From assembly GCF_018139145.2 (NCBI RefSeq), contig NC_059471.1, positions 43,610,726 through 43,674,725 on the forward strand: 64,000 bases of DNA, given 5' to 3'. The number at the start of each line of letters is the position of its first letter. Position 1 is the stretch's first letter. Made by a program: the position numbers and the translations under genes. Below the pieces are notes generated by a model. The model made no database searches and was not told the origin of the DNA. It worked only from the letters and a program-made list of their open reading frames with translations. This DNA is from Gymnogyps californianus. Taxonomy: Eukaryota > Chordata > Aves > Accipitriformes > Cathartidae. Shown here in pieces: positions 49,971-62,200 of this stretch.

Positions 49971-52760
49971 GCTTTACTCTCCGTGATTTCAACCCCTAGA
50001 GCAACAGGTACCTGATCCTGACTGACAATAGCTCTTATCATAACAGCTAAATTAATAATAATGAAAGGAAAGGGAATCTCCAAAGTAAAACTTTGGGGTA
50101 CTTAAAAAAAACCCAAAAATGAAGTTAAAATGTATAATTATTCTACACTTCTTTAAAAAATCTCTGTAAAATGGTATCCAGGATACCTATCCCCTACAAG
50201 TTAGTACCAGAAGATTTTTAAAAAATATCTGTGGAATCCTGATTTGGCTACTGCCAATCAGGCTAATCCTGAAGCTATTGCCATGTTCCCGTGATTCCAT
50301 GGTATTTTTCACATTATTATGTGACCTGAACATAAATGTACAGTTTTATGATGAACTTACTCTAAAACAAGCCAAGAGTAAATAGCACTATAAATGCTAA
50401 TCTTGGTAACTTCTGTGGCCTTTACAACATTCTTCTGTTCTTTGGACATGCAAGTGGTTTCCAGCACTGTCTTCTGAACAGGAGTTAAGGAATATGGAGT
50501 GATGTTTCCACTTCCTAACTTGAGCCCTCTGAGTTGGGAAAGACTGTTTCTCAATGATCCCTGTTTAGTCTTGGAGAAAAATAGATGGTATGACTATCTA
50601 GCCAGGATTCAGTTGCCCAAAGAGAGGTACCTGAAGTCCATTGTGATGCCATCTATTCCATCTGTCCAAGGTCAAAGATACGGTATAGGATGTGCAGGAC
50701 ATCTACTGCAGCTTCCTAGTGCAGCAGATGGGGCCCAGATGACATACCTCCTCAGCCTTTAAAACAGCATTTCCTATTGTTTAGTGAAGCGAATGCTTTA
50801 TATTCTGTGCCTCCTGGCAGATGTGTCTGGTGAACCTCCTGTTCACTATACATACAGAGGAATGCCTCCTTGGGTGCATAAGAACACACAGCCATGAGAC
50901 TCTGAGTTTCATATAAATTTTCTAACACTTCAGAAAAAGTAGCTGATCCTCTTATTATATATTGGTCACAGCTGCATATGCAGTATCTTCATGTTCATTT
51001 TTAAAATTATTTGTCTAATATTTGGCCAACAACTTTACCTGTGCAATCTTTTTTTATTACTGCTAATCATTTTTTGTGATCTTACAAGTAAGTATAATTC
51101 TATTCATTTTCCTGGTTGTGGGAACGTGTGATATCTCATGATATAATGTCCCCACATGCAGCAAACTCATCTTTTATTCTCTTACACAACTCTTTCCAAT
51201 GATTTCAGCTACCCCACCCCTCTTGTCAATGCATTCCCTCAGTGCTGCAAGAAAAAAACATCCAACTCAAAGGCAAAACATCCAATTCATTGTCCTGCAA
51301 AGTTATTCCTTTAGCTGGAGCTTTATATAGGAAGAGGGCAATGTATTCCTTAGCTACATTCCTTAGTTTGTGCTCATTATCACTTGGAGTCAGCCTTGGC
51401 ATCTCAGAATACTCAGCATTCTTTGTCCAGATCAACAAACCATTTAAAACTGAGCAGCTAACAGCTGAAAGGCCATGTCTTATTGTATGCAGTAGTTTAG
51501 GCCTGAGAGAGTAGGAAAAAATTCTCAGAGGTTGTGTTCCACACTTCGATTAACTTGGGTCCCTCAACAAAAAAAATTGCAACTTCTCATAGCTGGTTGT
51601 CACGAATAAATTGTCTGACTTCCAAAAGACATAATCTAAAATGCAAATCAGATTCACTATATGATCTAGCGATGAAAAACTCTGAAGGGTTATTTAGATG
51701 TCACTAAGGATCTTGTTATCAAAAGAAGGGAATAAGTATTTTGTGCTAATTTTCACTATTTGTAGTAACATAGTAATGTAACATAGTAAATATTAAGAAA
51801 AAAATACACAAAACCTCTGTACACCTTATGGACTTTCCATTGAATCTGTCACCTACTCTATTGACAGATTACTTCACCTTTATCAAATTACATTGGACAA
51901 ATGCATCTTGTTGCAATCTATTCAATGGTTTTTTCCTGTGTCATTTTGATAAGAGTTTCTAAGACACTTACTATCAGATGCCTTTACTTAGGAGATTTTA
52001 AAAATTAAAAAAAAACATTAAGAAAGTTGGTTGATATTTGATATTTAGCTGTTGCTAAGGAGCAAGATTTATACTGATTTCATTCAGTGTATGCATTTTA
52101 AAATAGATTCCCAATGAAAAAAATGCAATATAATACCGTGCAATACAATAACAGAATTAGTCCTGGTAACAGGGATAAGGCCCCTAAACCTGCCCCTTAA
52201 AACTTGATGGCTTACTCACATAACAAATATTTCTGACTGGTTAATTTTGTAGCCTTGAGTAAACAATTCATCAATGTTGAATTTAATTTATATACATCCT
52301 TTGACATTTGCAATAGAAATTATATCTTTAAAAAATTTGAGCAGTGTTCTGTTCAATATGAAATTCAGTCTTGGCTCAGTATAGTCTGCCATCTCCATTT
52401 TCAGTTACTGTTGTATCCCTACTCTCCTCATAACATGTCTCTCACTTTCCTTTTAATGGTACACGCACAGATTTTCCCAAACTCACTGGAAGAGTGCTAT
52501 AGAATAGCAGTGTATTCTACATATTTATAAGGTGTATAGAACTAACTCTGAAAGATACATAATTTAGTATAGAATGCTAGCCATTGGACAGGTTTACAAA
52601 ACCAGCTTTCACAACTCTATACCTAGCTCATAGTCCTTATGAAACACCACACAGCTTTTCCAAGAGGCACCAATAACATGTGGGATTCAATTCAGTTGCC
52701 CACACTAAGACAACTTGTAGCATCTGAAATACTCCAGGTATTGAAGACATGCATGTAAGA

Positions 52761-52910
52761 TGGCAGGTAGGATACAAGACCTATAGGAGACCTATGGCCT
52801 TTGGAGCAGTGACTGGAATCCAGGAGAAATAGGCTAAGGTGCCCCAAAAGGCATTTGTAGATGCCTGTGTTGGGTATCTGAATTTGGCCTCAATCGCCAT
52901 TAACCAACAG
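52761..52910. repeat. Unnamed dispersed repeat, copy 2
   Basis: Same-orientation relative of 35361-35510, sharing TGGCAG at the start, CTAT.GGAGA, a TCCAG block and CCCAAAAGGCA. The homologous region may extend on either side. No open frame. Family unknown. Confidence 0.6.
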
Positions 52911-53017
52911 ACATTAAAGATACTTAGATGTTTCAGTTTCAAACCATTTTCCATCTTTAGCATTTACTTTCATGAGATAGTACAGAGGTACTAGAGACAT
53001 TAGTTCCCCACTCTGCT

Positions 53018-53035
53018 GGGGGGGGGGGGGGGGGG
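53018..53035 (+). repeat. 18-base G homopolymer
   Basis: Eighteen consecutive G bases followed by CGG. Unusual in AT-rich surroundings, and a common site of sequencing or assembly length error. Confidence 0.9.
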
Positions 53036-53660
53036 CGGTTTGCAAGCTGTTTTTATTTAGAGATGAATAAGGGGCCAAAGCTATCTAGCCCAAGGACAGA
53101 TTTTTTTTCTCTCACTTTCCCTGCATTCTGGTGATACATGTCACAGAAATGGTGTATAACCTGATTTACAAGGCCTTCATGTTATATAAAAGAAATGTGT
53201 TTGGTAGTTTCTAAGACTACTTAGCTGCTTACACTTGTGCACACTCAAAGCCTCTGCTTTGGCCCACAAAATAAGCTTGATCAGGCCAATATTATGCCTC
53301 CCTTTGTTCACTCTAAGATGCTGTTAGGCCTTTTAATCATTATGTTGCTCTTGGTTCCTGCTTTGTCATCTGTTGTGTTCCTCTACCATCATTTATACCC
53401 TTGAGGGCTTATTGATTTATGTACTCATATAATTAGAATATAGTTTACAGTCCACAGGTTAACCTTTACTCTTTATATAGTCTGTATGAACAGAATTAGA
53501 AACTGGGCTGACTGTATATGATCCTGATTATTATTCGACCTGATGACACTTTCAGTGAAAGTGTAATTTATAAATGTATTTTTGTCTGTATATTCCATTT
53601 AATTATTTCTAAATTTGACTGCCTAAAAAGACTTTAGCTGCTTGTTTTTACAGCTATTCT

Positions 53661-53679
53661 CAAAAAAAAAAAAAAAAAA
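53661..53679 (+). repeat. A homopolymer
   Basis: A long A run, then GAAAAAGG. It could be a retroposon tail, but no element is recognisable before it. Confidence 0.8.
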
Positions 53680-53870
53680 GAAAAAGGTCATTTGCTGTTC
53701 TCACATCCATCTGAATCCAATATAACTGCATTTGAAACTAGCAAATATACTTGTCTACAATTGACTGTCATGTTTACCTCTTGGATTTCAAAGCTTCATA
53801 TTTATAGCAACAACCTTGTGTGGTAGTACTGTTTTACTTAGGGAAATAATTTCTACTACTTTTTCCTCCC

Positions 53871-54041
53871 TTCCCTTCCTTTCCCTTCCTTTCCCTTCCT
53901 TTCCCTTCCTTTCCCTTCCTTTCCCTTCCTTTCCCTTCCCTTCCCTTCCCTTCCCTTCCCTTCCCTTCCCTTCCCTTCCCTTCCCTTCCCTTCCCTTCCC
54001 TTCCCTTCCCTTCCCTTCCCTTCCCTTCCCTTCCCTTCCCC
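53871..54041 (+). repeat. Two-stage CCCTT satellite-like array
   Basis: Six copies of the 10-base unit TTCCCTTCCT (53871-53930) are followed by about 22 perfect TTCCC pentamers (53931-54041). The pure end looks more recently expanded than the decamer end. The minus strand is GGGAA-rich. ORFs over it on both strands are simple-sequence artefacts. Confidence 0.96.
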
Positions 54042-57000
54042 TCCATCTCTTTTTTCTTTCAGGGAGTATTGTCATTTGCTTTTTCCATGTCACCCAACCT
54101 AATGTTTTCTCTTTGTTTCTAACCCTCACATCAAATTTTAAATTCAAGAACATTTACAGATCACTCATGCAGGTTTCAGACTACTGGAGTTCCTCAAGCA
54201 ACACCATATAGGACAGAGGATGATTTTGAAAGAAAACATGAGATATTGTGATTAAGCCAAAGCACATGACCTTCAAGTTAGAAAGCTGGCCTTGCATAAT
54301 GAAGGGGTGCCTACCCAGAACACACACAAAACCAATTTGTAAGATTCCTCAAACATTTTCCCCAGGACTACAGGTTCATTTGTTCTGTCATCTTCTGTAA
54401 GGAATATGAATATTCCCAGAATAAAATGTTGGGCAACTTTCACAAAACAGAACACCTTCAGTAATGTTGATGCCATATTTTGCAAAGCTCAACTACTGCA
54501 TTTTGACCAGCTCTTACTTAAAATAAAGTTCATGTCACCAGGGGCATTCTTCAACTAGTTTCAATTTCAAGTTCCCAGCAGTGTTCTCTCATTTTACAGC
54601 TTCTCAAATATAAACGTATTAACCACTTTATGGTTGCTGGGAGTTTGACTTGCAGCTTAAGATACATTTTCAGCTGGAAGTTTAATAGATTTTCAGGTCT
54701 CTCAAAATATTTCTGACACTTATATACAATGAATGAGACATGCTTTAACGACACTTGTAGGAATTTGTGACTTAGGATTCCACAGAGCTCAGTCACTGAA
54801 ACAATAAAGTGTTTTCAAAAGCTGCAAAAAAACCTGGCAGTTTCAGTCATTTGAGAGTCTTATCAAAATAATATTAATGGAGAATACTCTGAGAGCATTT
54901 TATGATGATGTCACTTGTTATGTTCATTTAATGTTTCTGCTAACTAAGAGAAGAAAGGTTTTCTTACTCTATTTTGCATGAGTTTAATACTTTAATGAAG
55001 CTGCTAAACACTTCTATCAAGACAGTGGAAATATTTCGTAGTTCATCAAAATTATTCAGATGCATCCTCAAAAAGGTGAAGAATTTTAAAAATTGAATTA
55101 AATAAAAGGATACTATGGCACCTTCTATATAAAGTGATGTCAAAAAAAGCCCCTTCAACTTGGTTGAAACCATCCTTTAAAGTACCACAATATTTGGTTT
55201 TTTGTTTGTTTCTTTACGTATTAATATTTTCAAGATTTTCTTTCAGTGTTGCTGTATCTAGTCAGCTATTGAGGCCAAAACAGTCTTCCCATTCAAGTCA
55301 AAGACAGAATCTTTTTGCTAATTCGGAAATGAGATATGTGAGATCTCAGATCCATTTAAGTTAACCGGAGCTTTTCCAGTTAAAGCTATATTCAAATTAT
55401 ACTATGAAATTAAATACAAATCCTCTAAAATACTTTAACATAGTAGTAGATTCAGTAAAAATCTTAATAAAATACATAGAGTAAGTGAACCAGGGAACCA
55501 CTGTGCCCCTAGCTTGTGTCTTGACTATGTAGCAACTGTTGTTCAGAGATGGATCTTACAATTGTGAGAGAGATTGCATACATTGAGAGAATAACACAGC
55601 ATGTGAGCTAAAGATATAACATGATAAGATTAGTTGGTGTTCACCAATGTGACAATCTATTTTTAATGGAACACCTAGATTAGGAAATGCAATTTGCTTG
55701 GGTTTATGTACTTCTTGACAGAATATGGCTGTCTTACATGAAAGATGTAATTGTTTTTGTTATCCTCTGTTTCATGCCTGATATAATTTTCAAGCAGAAG
55801 AGGAATAGGGCTAAAACATATTAAGTCCTTTTACGTTAAAAGTGCACACTTAGAGACACATTTTTCAGTTCTTAACACTGTATAAATAGAACGTGTAGTG
55901 CACATAACAATAATGAACACCTATATGCATTAACTCATGTAATTAACTCCAGCATTGCAATGCTTCACACGTATTTGTATGTATCTCTGTGTGTAGTATA
56001 TAACTGTATATATGCATAAGTATAGTATATGTATATATTGTAGTCATATACAGGAAAATCATCAAATTATATTCTCTTACAGAATTATTCTGATGATAGG
56101 CATTGAAATACATGTTCTTACCTGTAGTCACTTCTTCACAAACAAAAAAAGATGCAGAAGGCAAATTCTGTATTTTCGCAGAACAACATTGCAATGAGCT
56201 ATCATCTTTTATGTATCTGCTGCTGAAAATGGAATAGATTAGTGAAAGAAGATCATCAAAACGACGCTTTGAGAAGAAGCTGTTCTACAAAATATCGCTG
56301 AGAATCTTCTGGAATTCTGTTGCATGGGAAAAAATTGGATTGCCTAAGGTTGGGGGGATTTCAAAATTGTGTGCATTGCACTGTATTTAGAAAAAATGTA
56401 ATGTGATATAAAATACCTGTTTATATGTATATTACAAATCTGAAATGAATGTTGTTAATTCTCAGCTCTGTCGCCTGTAGAAACTGTCTCTTACACCTAT
56501 TTAAAACGGAAGTACACAATTATTAACAAAAATACTCTATAGTCATAATGCAACTCAAAACTGATTTGTGTGCAAAGAGAGAGCTGTTTTTCCTCAAAAG
56601 TACATTCTTAAATAAGAGAGAGTTGGAAATAAAAGGCAAACTGCACCTTGAAGTGAAAGAACAGGAGCAGATGTCCTTTAGCTGTGTGTTTTATTGATTT
56701 ATAAACACTCAGTCAGGCTACCTCATCTCTGCAGAGTAATTTAGATATGGGAAAATATCTGTGAAATATATTGATTGCATTATTGATTGAAAAGCCAATT
56801 GCTGTTGCACTCCTGTTTTACCATTTAAGTCCTGACACATTTTGACATATGAGCCAGCTGCGACTACTGCCTCGATACTGCAATGAGATAATGTGAAAGC
56901 TGTCATAACCACTTCTGTGTCAGCCGCAAGAATTTACAGTGTACTAGTGCTGCTATTTAGCTTGTTCCTTAACCACCTGAATAATTAGGGTTTGTTAAAG

Positions 57001-58641
57001 CTTTTGCTGTTGCACATTTGGTTTATATATGTGCTGTTTTTATGTTTCCTTTCACACTGGATTGATACATCATGAACAAAAGAAATGTAGAAACCAGGCT
57101 GTTATTATTCAAAGCTTATACACGTGGGGATGATTGTTTCTGCTCAAATATTTTTCTCCTCTCCATGAGGAATTTGGATTTTAGAACATTTCGCAGGGGA
57201 ATTCTCACTTGTTTCCAGATCAGTTTGCACTCGGCAGCAATAAATCAAAGGAGGACAGGAAAAAATCCTCTACAGCCTATTAACAACTCTGTCATTTATT
57301 TTGAAATTTTAAACTGTGGAAAATACAATGACAGCATAAACATATAGCAACTTATTTAGTATTTTTCATATTACAAAAGTACTTTTATATTTATTTATCC
57401 ATCTGTGGTTGAAATAAAAATGGATAAACATACTAAAAAGATTTTTTGAGCTCTGATACATAATAGTAAATAAAAGCCTCCTCATAAAATGCATCTTCGA
57501 AGAACAAAGAAAAATTTCCTTTACCAGCTTCACATTTTAGCATGGCACAGAGTGAACTATACAGTTTAATCGCCCTCATTCCTACTCTTATTAGTGGAAT
57601 GATAAGGCATCTTCATAGCAGCTTTAACTCATTTCTTTGACAATATAGTCAATATAGACTTTCCTTTTTTCCTAAGGAGGCTGATTATACAGTTCATTCA
57701 TGACATCTCTTGTTCATTTTCAGCTGTTTATTTCATGATCTTTTGACCAGATCCAGACCTTCAAGTGTAATCCATGTGGGACTTCTCCTGTGCCCTGACA
57801 GAATGGCATTGATTTAGATGGATTCTGTACATGCTCTAGGTTGTACCTGGGTAGATCTCACAGCAGGACTGGATTCTAGCTTGCATATTTTTCATCCCAA
57901 TACCTGTATTTCTCCCCAGGGTACCAGATGAAATATAAGCAGTCTCTAGACCTTCTATTTGGAAGGACTTCTGCACTCTTCTTTTTGTATGAAGTGCCTT
58001 TTTTGTATCTGAAAATGAGGTATGGCCAAAGGTGCTATTCCATACTTTCTCTTCTCTAAATGAAATGTGCAACACACACTACATTTGCTTATTTCATTTG
58101 AATAATCAGATGAAAATTACTTACAGTACCAGAATTGTATTGATTAGTTAGCAGGTGGAAATGGCACATATGATGAGTCGGCAAAGCAAGTTTCTTGTGC
58201 TTTCACTTGAAATTAGTGTTGGTCATTGGATTATGTGATGGGTGGCCATGTATTTCATACTGCAGAGCACGTACATGGAAAAATTCTTTCACAAAGCAAT
58301 GCAAACTTAAACAATACTCAGAAGTAGTGTTTGAATTTTTTCCTGGGTGAAATAGTAATAATTATCAGTTTGAAACAAAATAGAATTACAGTATACAGTA
58401 GCAAAACTAAAATTTTCAGTCATTGCAATTTGACATTATTATTCAAAATACAATTCCAGCTTAGAATTATATTTGGCAAAAAAATAAAGAAAAATACAAA
58501 ATATTTTGGGTTTCTCTTTTGTTTTTCAACATTAAGTAAAGTGGTAACTCCATATAAAGGAATAGTTATGAATGTTCTCTACTAAATTCACGGGGTTTGA
58601 CTTTTAATTTTAGGTATTTGAGGTTTGGCATTGTTTTGCGA

Positions 58642-59230
58642 AGTGGTGGGTTCACACCAGCCAGCAGCCAAACACCCACCCTGACACTCACTCCCCTCTA
58701 ACGTGCGATGGGGAGAAAATAGAGGGAAGATGAGAAGACTTGTGCATGAAGATCATAATTATTTAATAGGGAAAGCAAAAGCTGCACGCACAAGCAAAGG
58801 AAAAAGATTCATTCATTCATTACATCCTATTGGCAGGCAGATGTCCAACCACTTCCTGGGAAGCAGAGCCTCAGTATACGTAACAGTCGCTTGGGAAAAC
58901 AAATACCATAACCATGAATGTTCCCCTTTCCGTCTCCTTTCCTTGAGATTTTATTGCTGAGCATGATGTCATATGATATGGAATATCTCTTTGGTCAGTT
59001 TGGGTCAACTGTCCCAGCTGTGTCTCCTCCTAACTTCTTGCCCACCCCAGGTCTACTCACTTTGGATGGATGTTGGGGTAGAGAAAAGGTCTTCATGCTG
59101 TGCAAGCACTGTTCAGCAATAGCCAAACCATTGGTGTGTTATCAACACTGTTTTAGCCACAAATGCAAAGCACATCACAATCCTGGCTGCTATGAAGAAA
59201 GTTAACTCCATCCCAGCCAGACACTGTACA
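58642..59230 (-). mobile_element. Solo LTR of avian endogenous retrovirus (family A, minus strand)
   Basis: A 589-bp element whose reverse complement aligns along its length with the 590-bp LTR at 9835-10424. Shared segments include GTGTTGATAACACACCA, GACCCAAACTGACCAAA and CATATGACATC. It is flanked by TGCGA (58637-58641) and TGCAA (59231-59235), a 5-bp duplication with one change. The plus-strand left end reads AG instead of TG, a point change of the terminal dinucleotide. Like its relative, it has CAATAAAA where the TATA box is expected, and ATTAAA (58762-58767). It has no internal retroviral sequence. More diverged and probably an older or differently aged insertion than the nested LTR; this is inference. 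Confidence 0.87.
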
Positions 59231-62200
59231 TGCAATAAGATTCTTTCTCATTTCTCAATAATGAAGAGGGAACCAAGGTACAGCATCTATAAGATGAATT
59301 TTTGAGATCACAGTAGTTTAGTTGTCAAGTATAAAAAAGGAAGCCTTGGAGGAAGTTTTACTGGAAGCAATTATAACATGATGAAGCCATGGGTGCTGTA
59401 GGGCTGTTTGGAGCTGAACGGATACTGAGATCCCAAATGTTGCCAGCTTAGGGAAAGGGGTAAGTCATAGTAAATGACATTAGCTAATATGGATCAGAAA
59501 AGACAGTATTGCATGTCATGGCAGCTTTCTGCTCAAAAGGCCCTTCTGAGAGTATCCTGGTGCTTGAAGCAGCATTAGTTCTTTCTCCCCACTGTTAATG
59601 TGGGAATTTCTTCATGAAAGGAACCTCCAGAAAGCAAATCAGATCTTATGTGGACTGAGCCTTCTTTCTGGAGGTTACTTTTCCACTTTTGATTTCTCCT
59701 TTTAGCAATATAAACAGTCTAGTATAGCTCTTTTCCTATGTTAGGCAACCCATTTAGGTGGCAGGAATTCAGACCCACATGTCCACAACTGCTAGATCCT
59801 TTCATTATTAGAAATTGGATGTAGAACACTGAGAATAAGAAAAGTCTCTTGACAAGCTGCATCCATGTATGAACAAGGAGTCAATTGTACTTCAGAGGTG
59901 TATTTCTAAGGCACACTACCTCTTGGGATGACACAGTCTACACACTATTTCTTGCTGAAGGCTGTGCCTAGAGGCACAATCAAGTCCTCAGGGACTGAAT
60001 ATAATCTAAATCACAACAATCATATTGTGGTCTGATTCCCAAAACCTGTATACCAGCTTTACAGCTTTCAATGGATTATATTAGAAAAAATATGAATCTT
60101 TTAAATAAAAATCTTTTATTTAGGTAACAATGAAGATATGTTACTTTTTACCACTACAGAATTATTTGCTGAGTGATAACAGATGTATGAAATGTCTTTA
60201 AACTATATTTTTTTAAAGCCTGGAATGCTTTAAAAAATGCCTATTCTTTCATGCAAGAAAAACTTCATTCTACTTCCAGGTGAGCAGACACAGGATGTCT
60301 AGGAATATACACATTCATAGCTCTGTAACAAATAATATAGTGTACTAAAATCATTGAGAATATGTATGCAGAAATAATATAGACAGATAATACCAATTTA
60401 TTCAGGGATCTTAAAGAATAGTACTGTAGGATGAAATACTGTTTCCTATGTCCCTTTTGGGGTTTGTACACAGACTAACACAGGTTTACAGGCTTGTACG
60501 AATATAAGACCATCCTGAAGGTACACTAATACATTTCATTTCTGATAAAGAACAAGCTTTTCTTATAGGCAGCCATAAAGACGTGAGCATTCTTACTTTT
60601 CACAGCTTAAATTGCACATGTATGTCTTGCTATGTCCTTTTTTTTCAAATACAAAGCAGTTCCTTCTTTGCTTTAGCAGAACAATTTAAAGAAGGAAAGA
60701 ACACAGTGACATCCTTCACCAAAGAATAACCACGCTGTTTGGAAAAACTAGTAATAGTCAGAGGAGATGGAAGACCACAGACAGGAAGACAATTTATTGC
60801 AAAAGTTGCAGTCCCTCATTTCTCCCTCTCACGTTGGAATTGGAAAACATCCCTTCTTTATAAATGTCTTTCAAAAATTACAATAGAACCTCAACTATTA
60901 GGACTGAAATAGTCTGTGCAGAAAAGTGATGAAGGCCTAATACCCTCAGCTGTTTAAAATCAGATTGATCAAGAATACTCAAAGCTAATACATTAAAATC
61001 AAATGTTCTATCTGGTCTGTATGGTTTAGATCTTTTGCTGTCTTTTATAGGTGAAGGATTGGCAAATTCCTTCAGTGTTAATGTTAAAATGAAAACTCAT
61101 TTCTTTTCATTATTATAGGAGGTGAAAAACTGCTAGATGTAGCACTGTTTTTGAGGGAAGAGAATATTTTATTTTATTTTGCATTCTGCAAATAAATATT
61201 TCACACAATCATTTCATAAATATCAGTATACTTGCTGCTTGTTGACTCACATTTATATCCTTCCCATTATTACAGTATTTTTCTGGTCATATTTAATTTT
61301 GGACTGAAATCATTGGAGAGGTTTTAATTTACCTGCACTGCACCTTGGAGCTGGAGTCACATTGAGCCTTGTATTCTGACTTTATTAGGAAACTGAAATT
61401 TTTAAAGGTTCTGTACATTAGCTCCCTTCTTTGGGAGTGTCATTACTTGATAAAAAATAAGTAAACCAAAGACAACACAGAAGTATAAAGCTGCGTTTTC
61501 AACAGAAGGCATGCTTTCCTTCAGAAGTACTGAACTCAGCTGAGCAAGAAGTGAAGAGTATTTTTTGTGAATGTTTGACTGAGTTTAAAAATGAGTTAAA
61601 CTTTGTTCTCTTGGTGTCCCTTTAGTCTTCTTCCTTGAAGATCCTATTTTATTCCCCAAATAGACATGAAATGCTAAATTTGCTCTTCACCATTCGTACT
61701 GAATGTGCTAAATATTAAGAGATCATTTGATCACCATTCTCACATGAGGACAACATTAATGAATGAAGAGATCTTTACTTTAAACAAACAAACACACAAA
61801 CAAACAAACAAACAAACAAAAAAAACAAACCCAAAAAACCAAACTCCAGTGGCAGAAATTGGAGCTGGATACACTGTGTGGGTTTTAAAAGTAAATGTTT
61901 TAAAAAATGAACCACTGGAACACTTTCAAGTAGGTTGTAGGGTATCCTCCATCACTGGTGTTCTTTAAAACAGAGGTGTGTATTTGGGGAAGGGGGTGTG
62001 TATGTGTGTGTCTTGTTTTACTCTTCAAAAGACATGTTCTAGCTCAGCAACAGGCTTATGAGATTCAGCCAACAATCACCTGTGGAAATTCCATTATCTG
62101 AATTAGGCAGAAGGTTAGTCTAGGTGGCCAGGAGAAGTCTATTATAACTTTATATGATTTGACAAAGCAATTATTTACATTTGATGGAGAAAACAATTCA

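Larger units (their letters stand above)
45985..58641. other. Unique AT-rich non-coding DNA
   Basis: No supported gene. Separate entries cover a MIR-like fossil (49.7 kb), copy 2 of an unnamed repeat (52.8 kb), an 18-base G run (53.0 kb), an A tract (53.7 kb) and the CCCTT array (53.9 kb). Region 50.5-50.9 kb is less AT-rich and holds an 87-codon ORF of no recognised family; it may be an old repeat. Region 56.64-57.0 kb looks like complex unique DNA. Confidence 0.6.

Noticed and set aside
50499..50762. 87-codon ORF with mixed composition
   Set aside because: Protein-like composition but no motif I recognise and no supporting exon signals.
53788..54211. ORFs of 121 and 131 codons across the CCCTT array
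   Set aside because: The protein is a repeating GREGK or LPFPS pattern, produced by reading a pentanucleotide repeat that has no stops.
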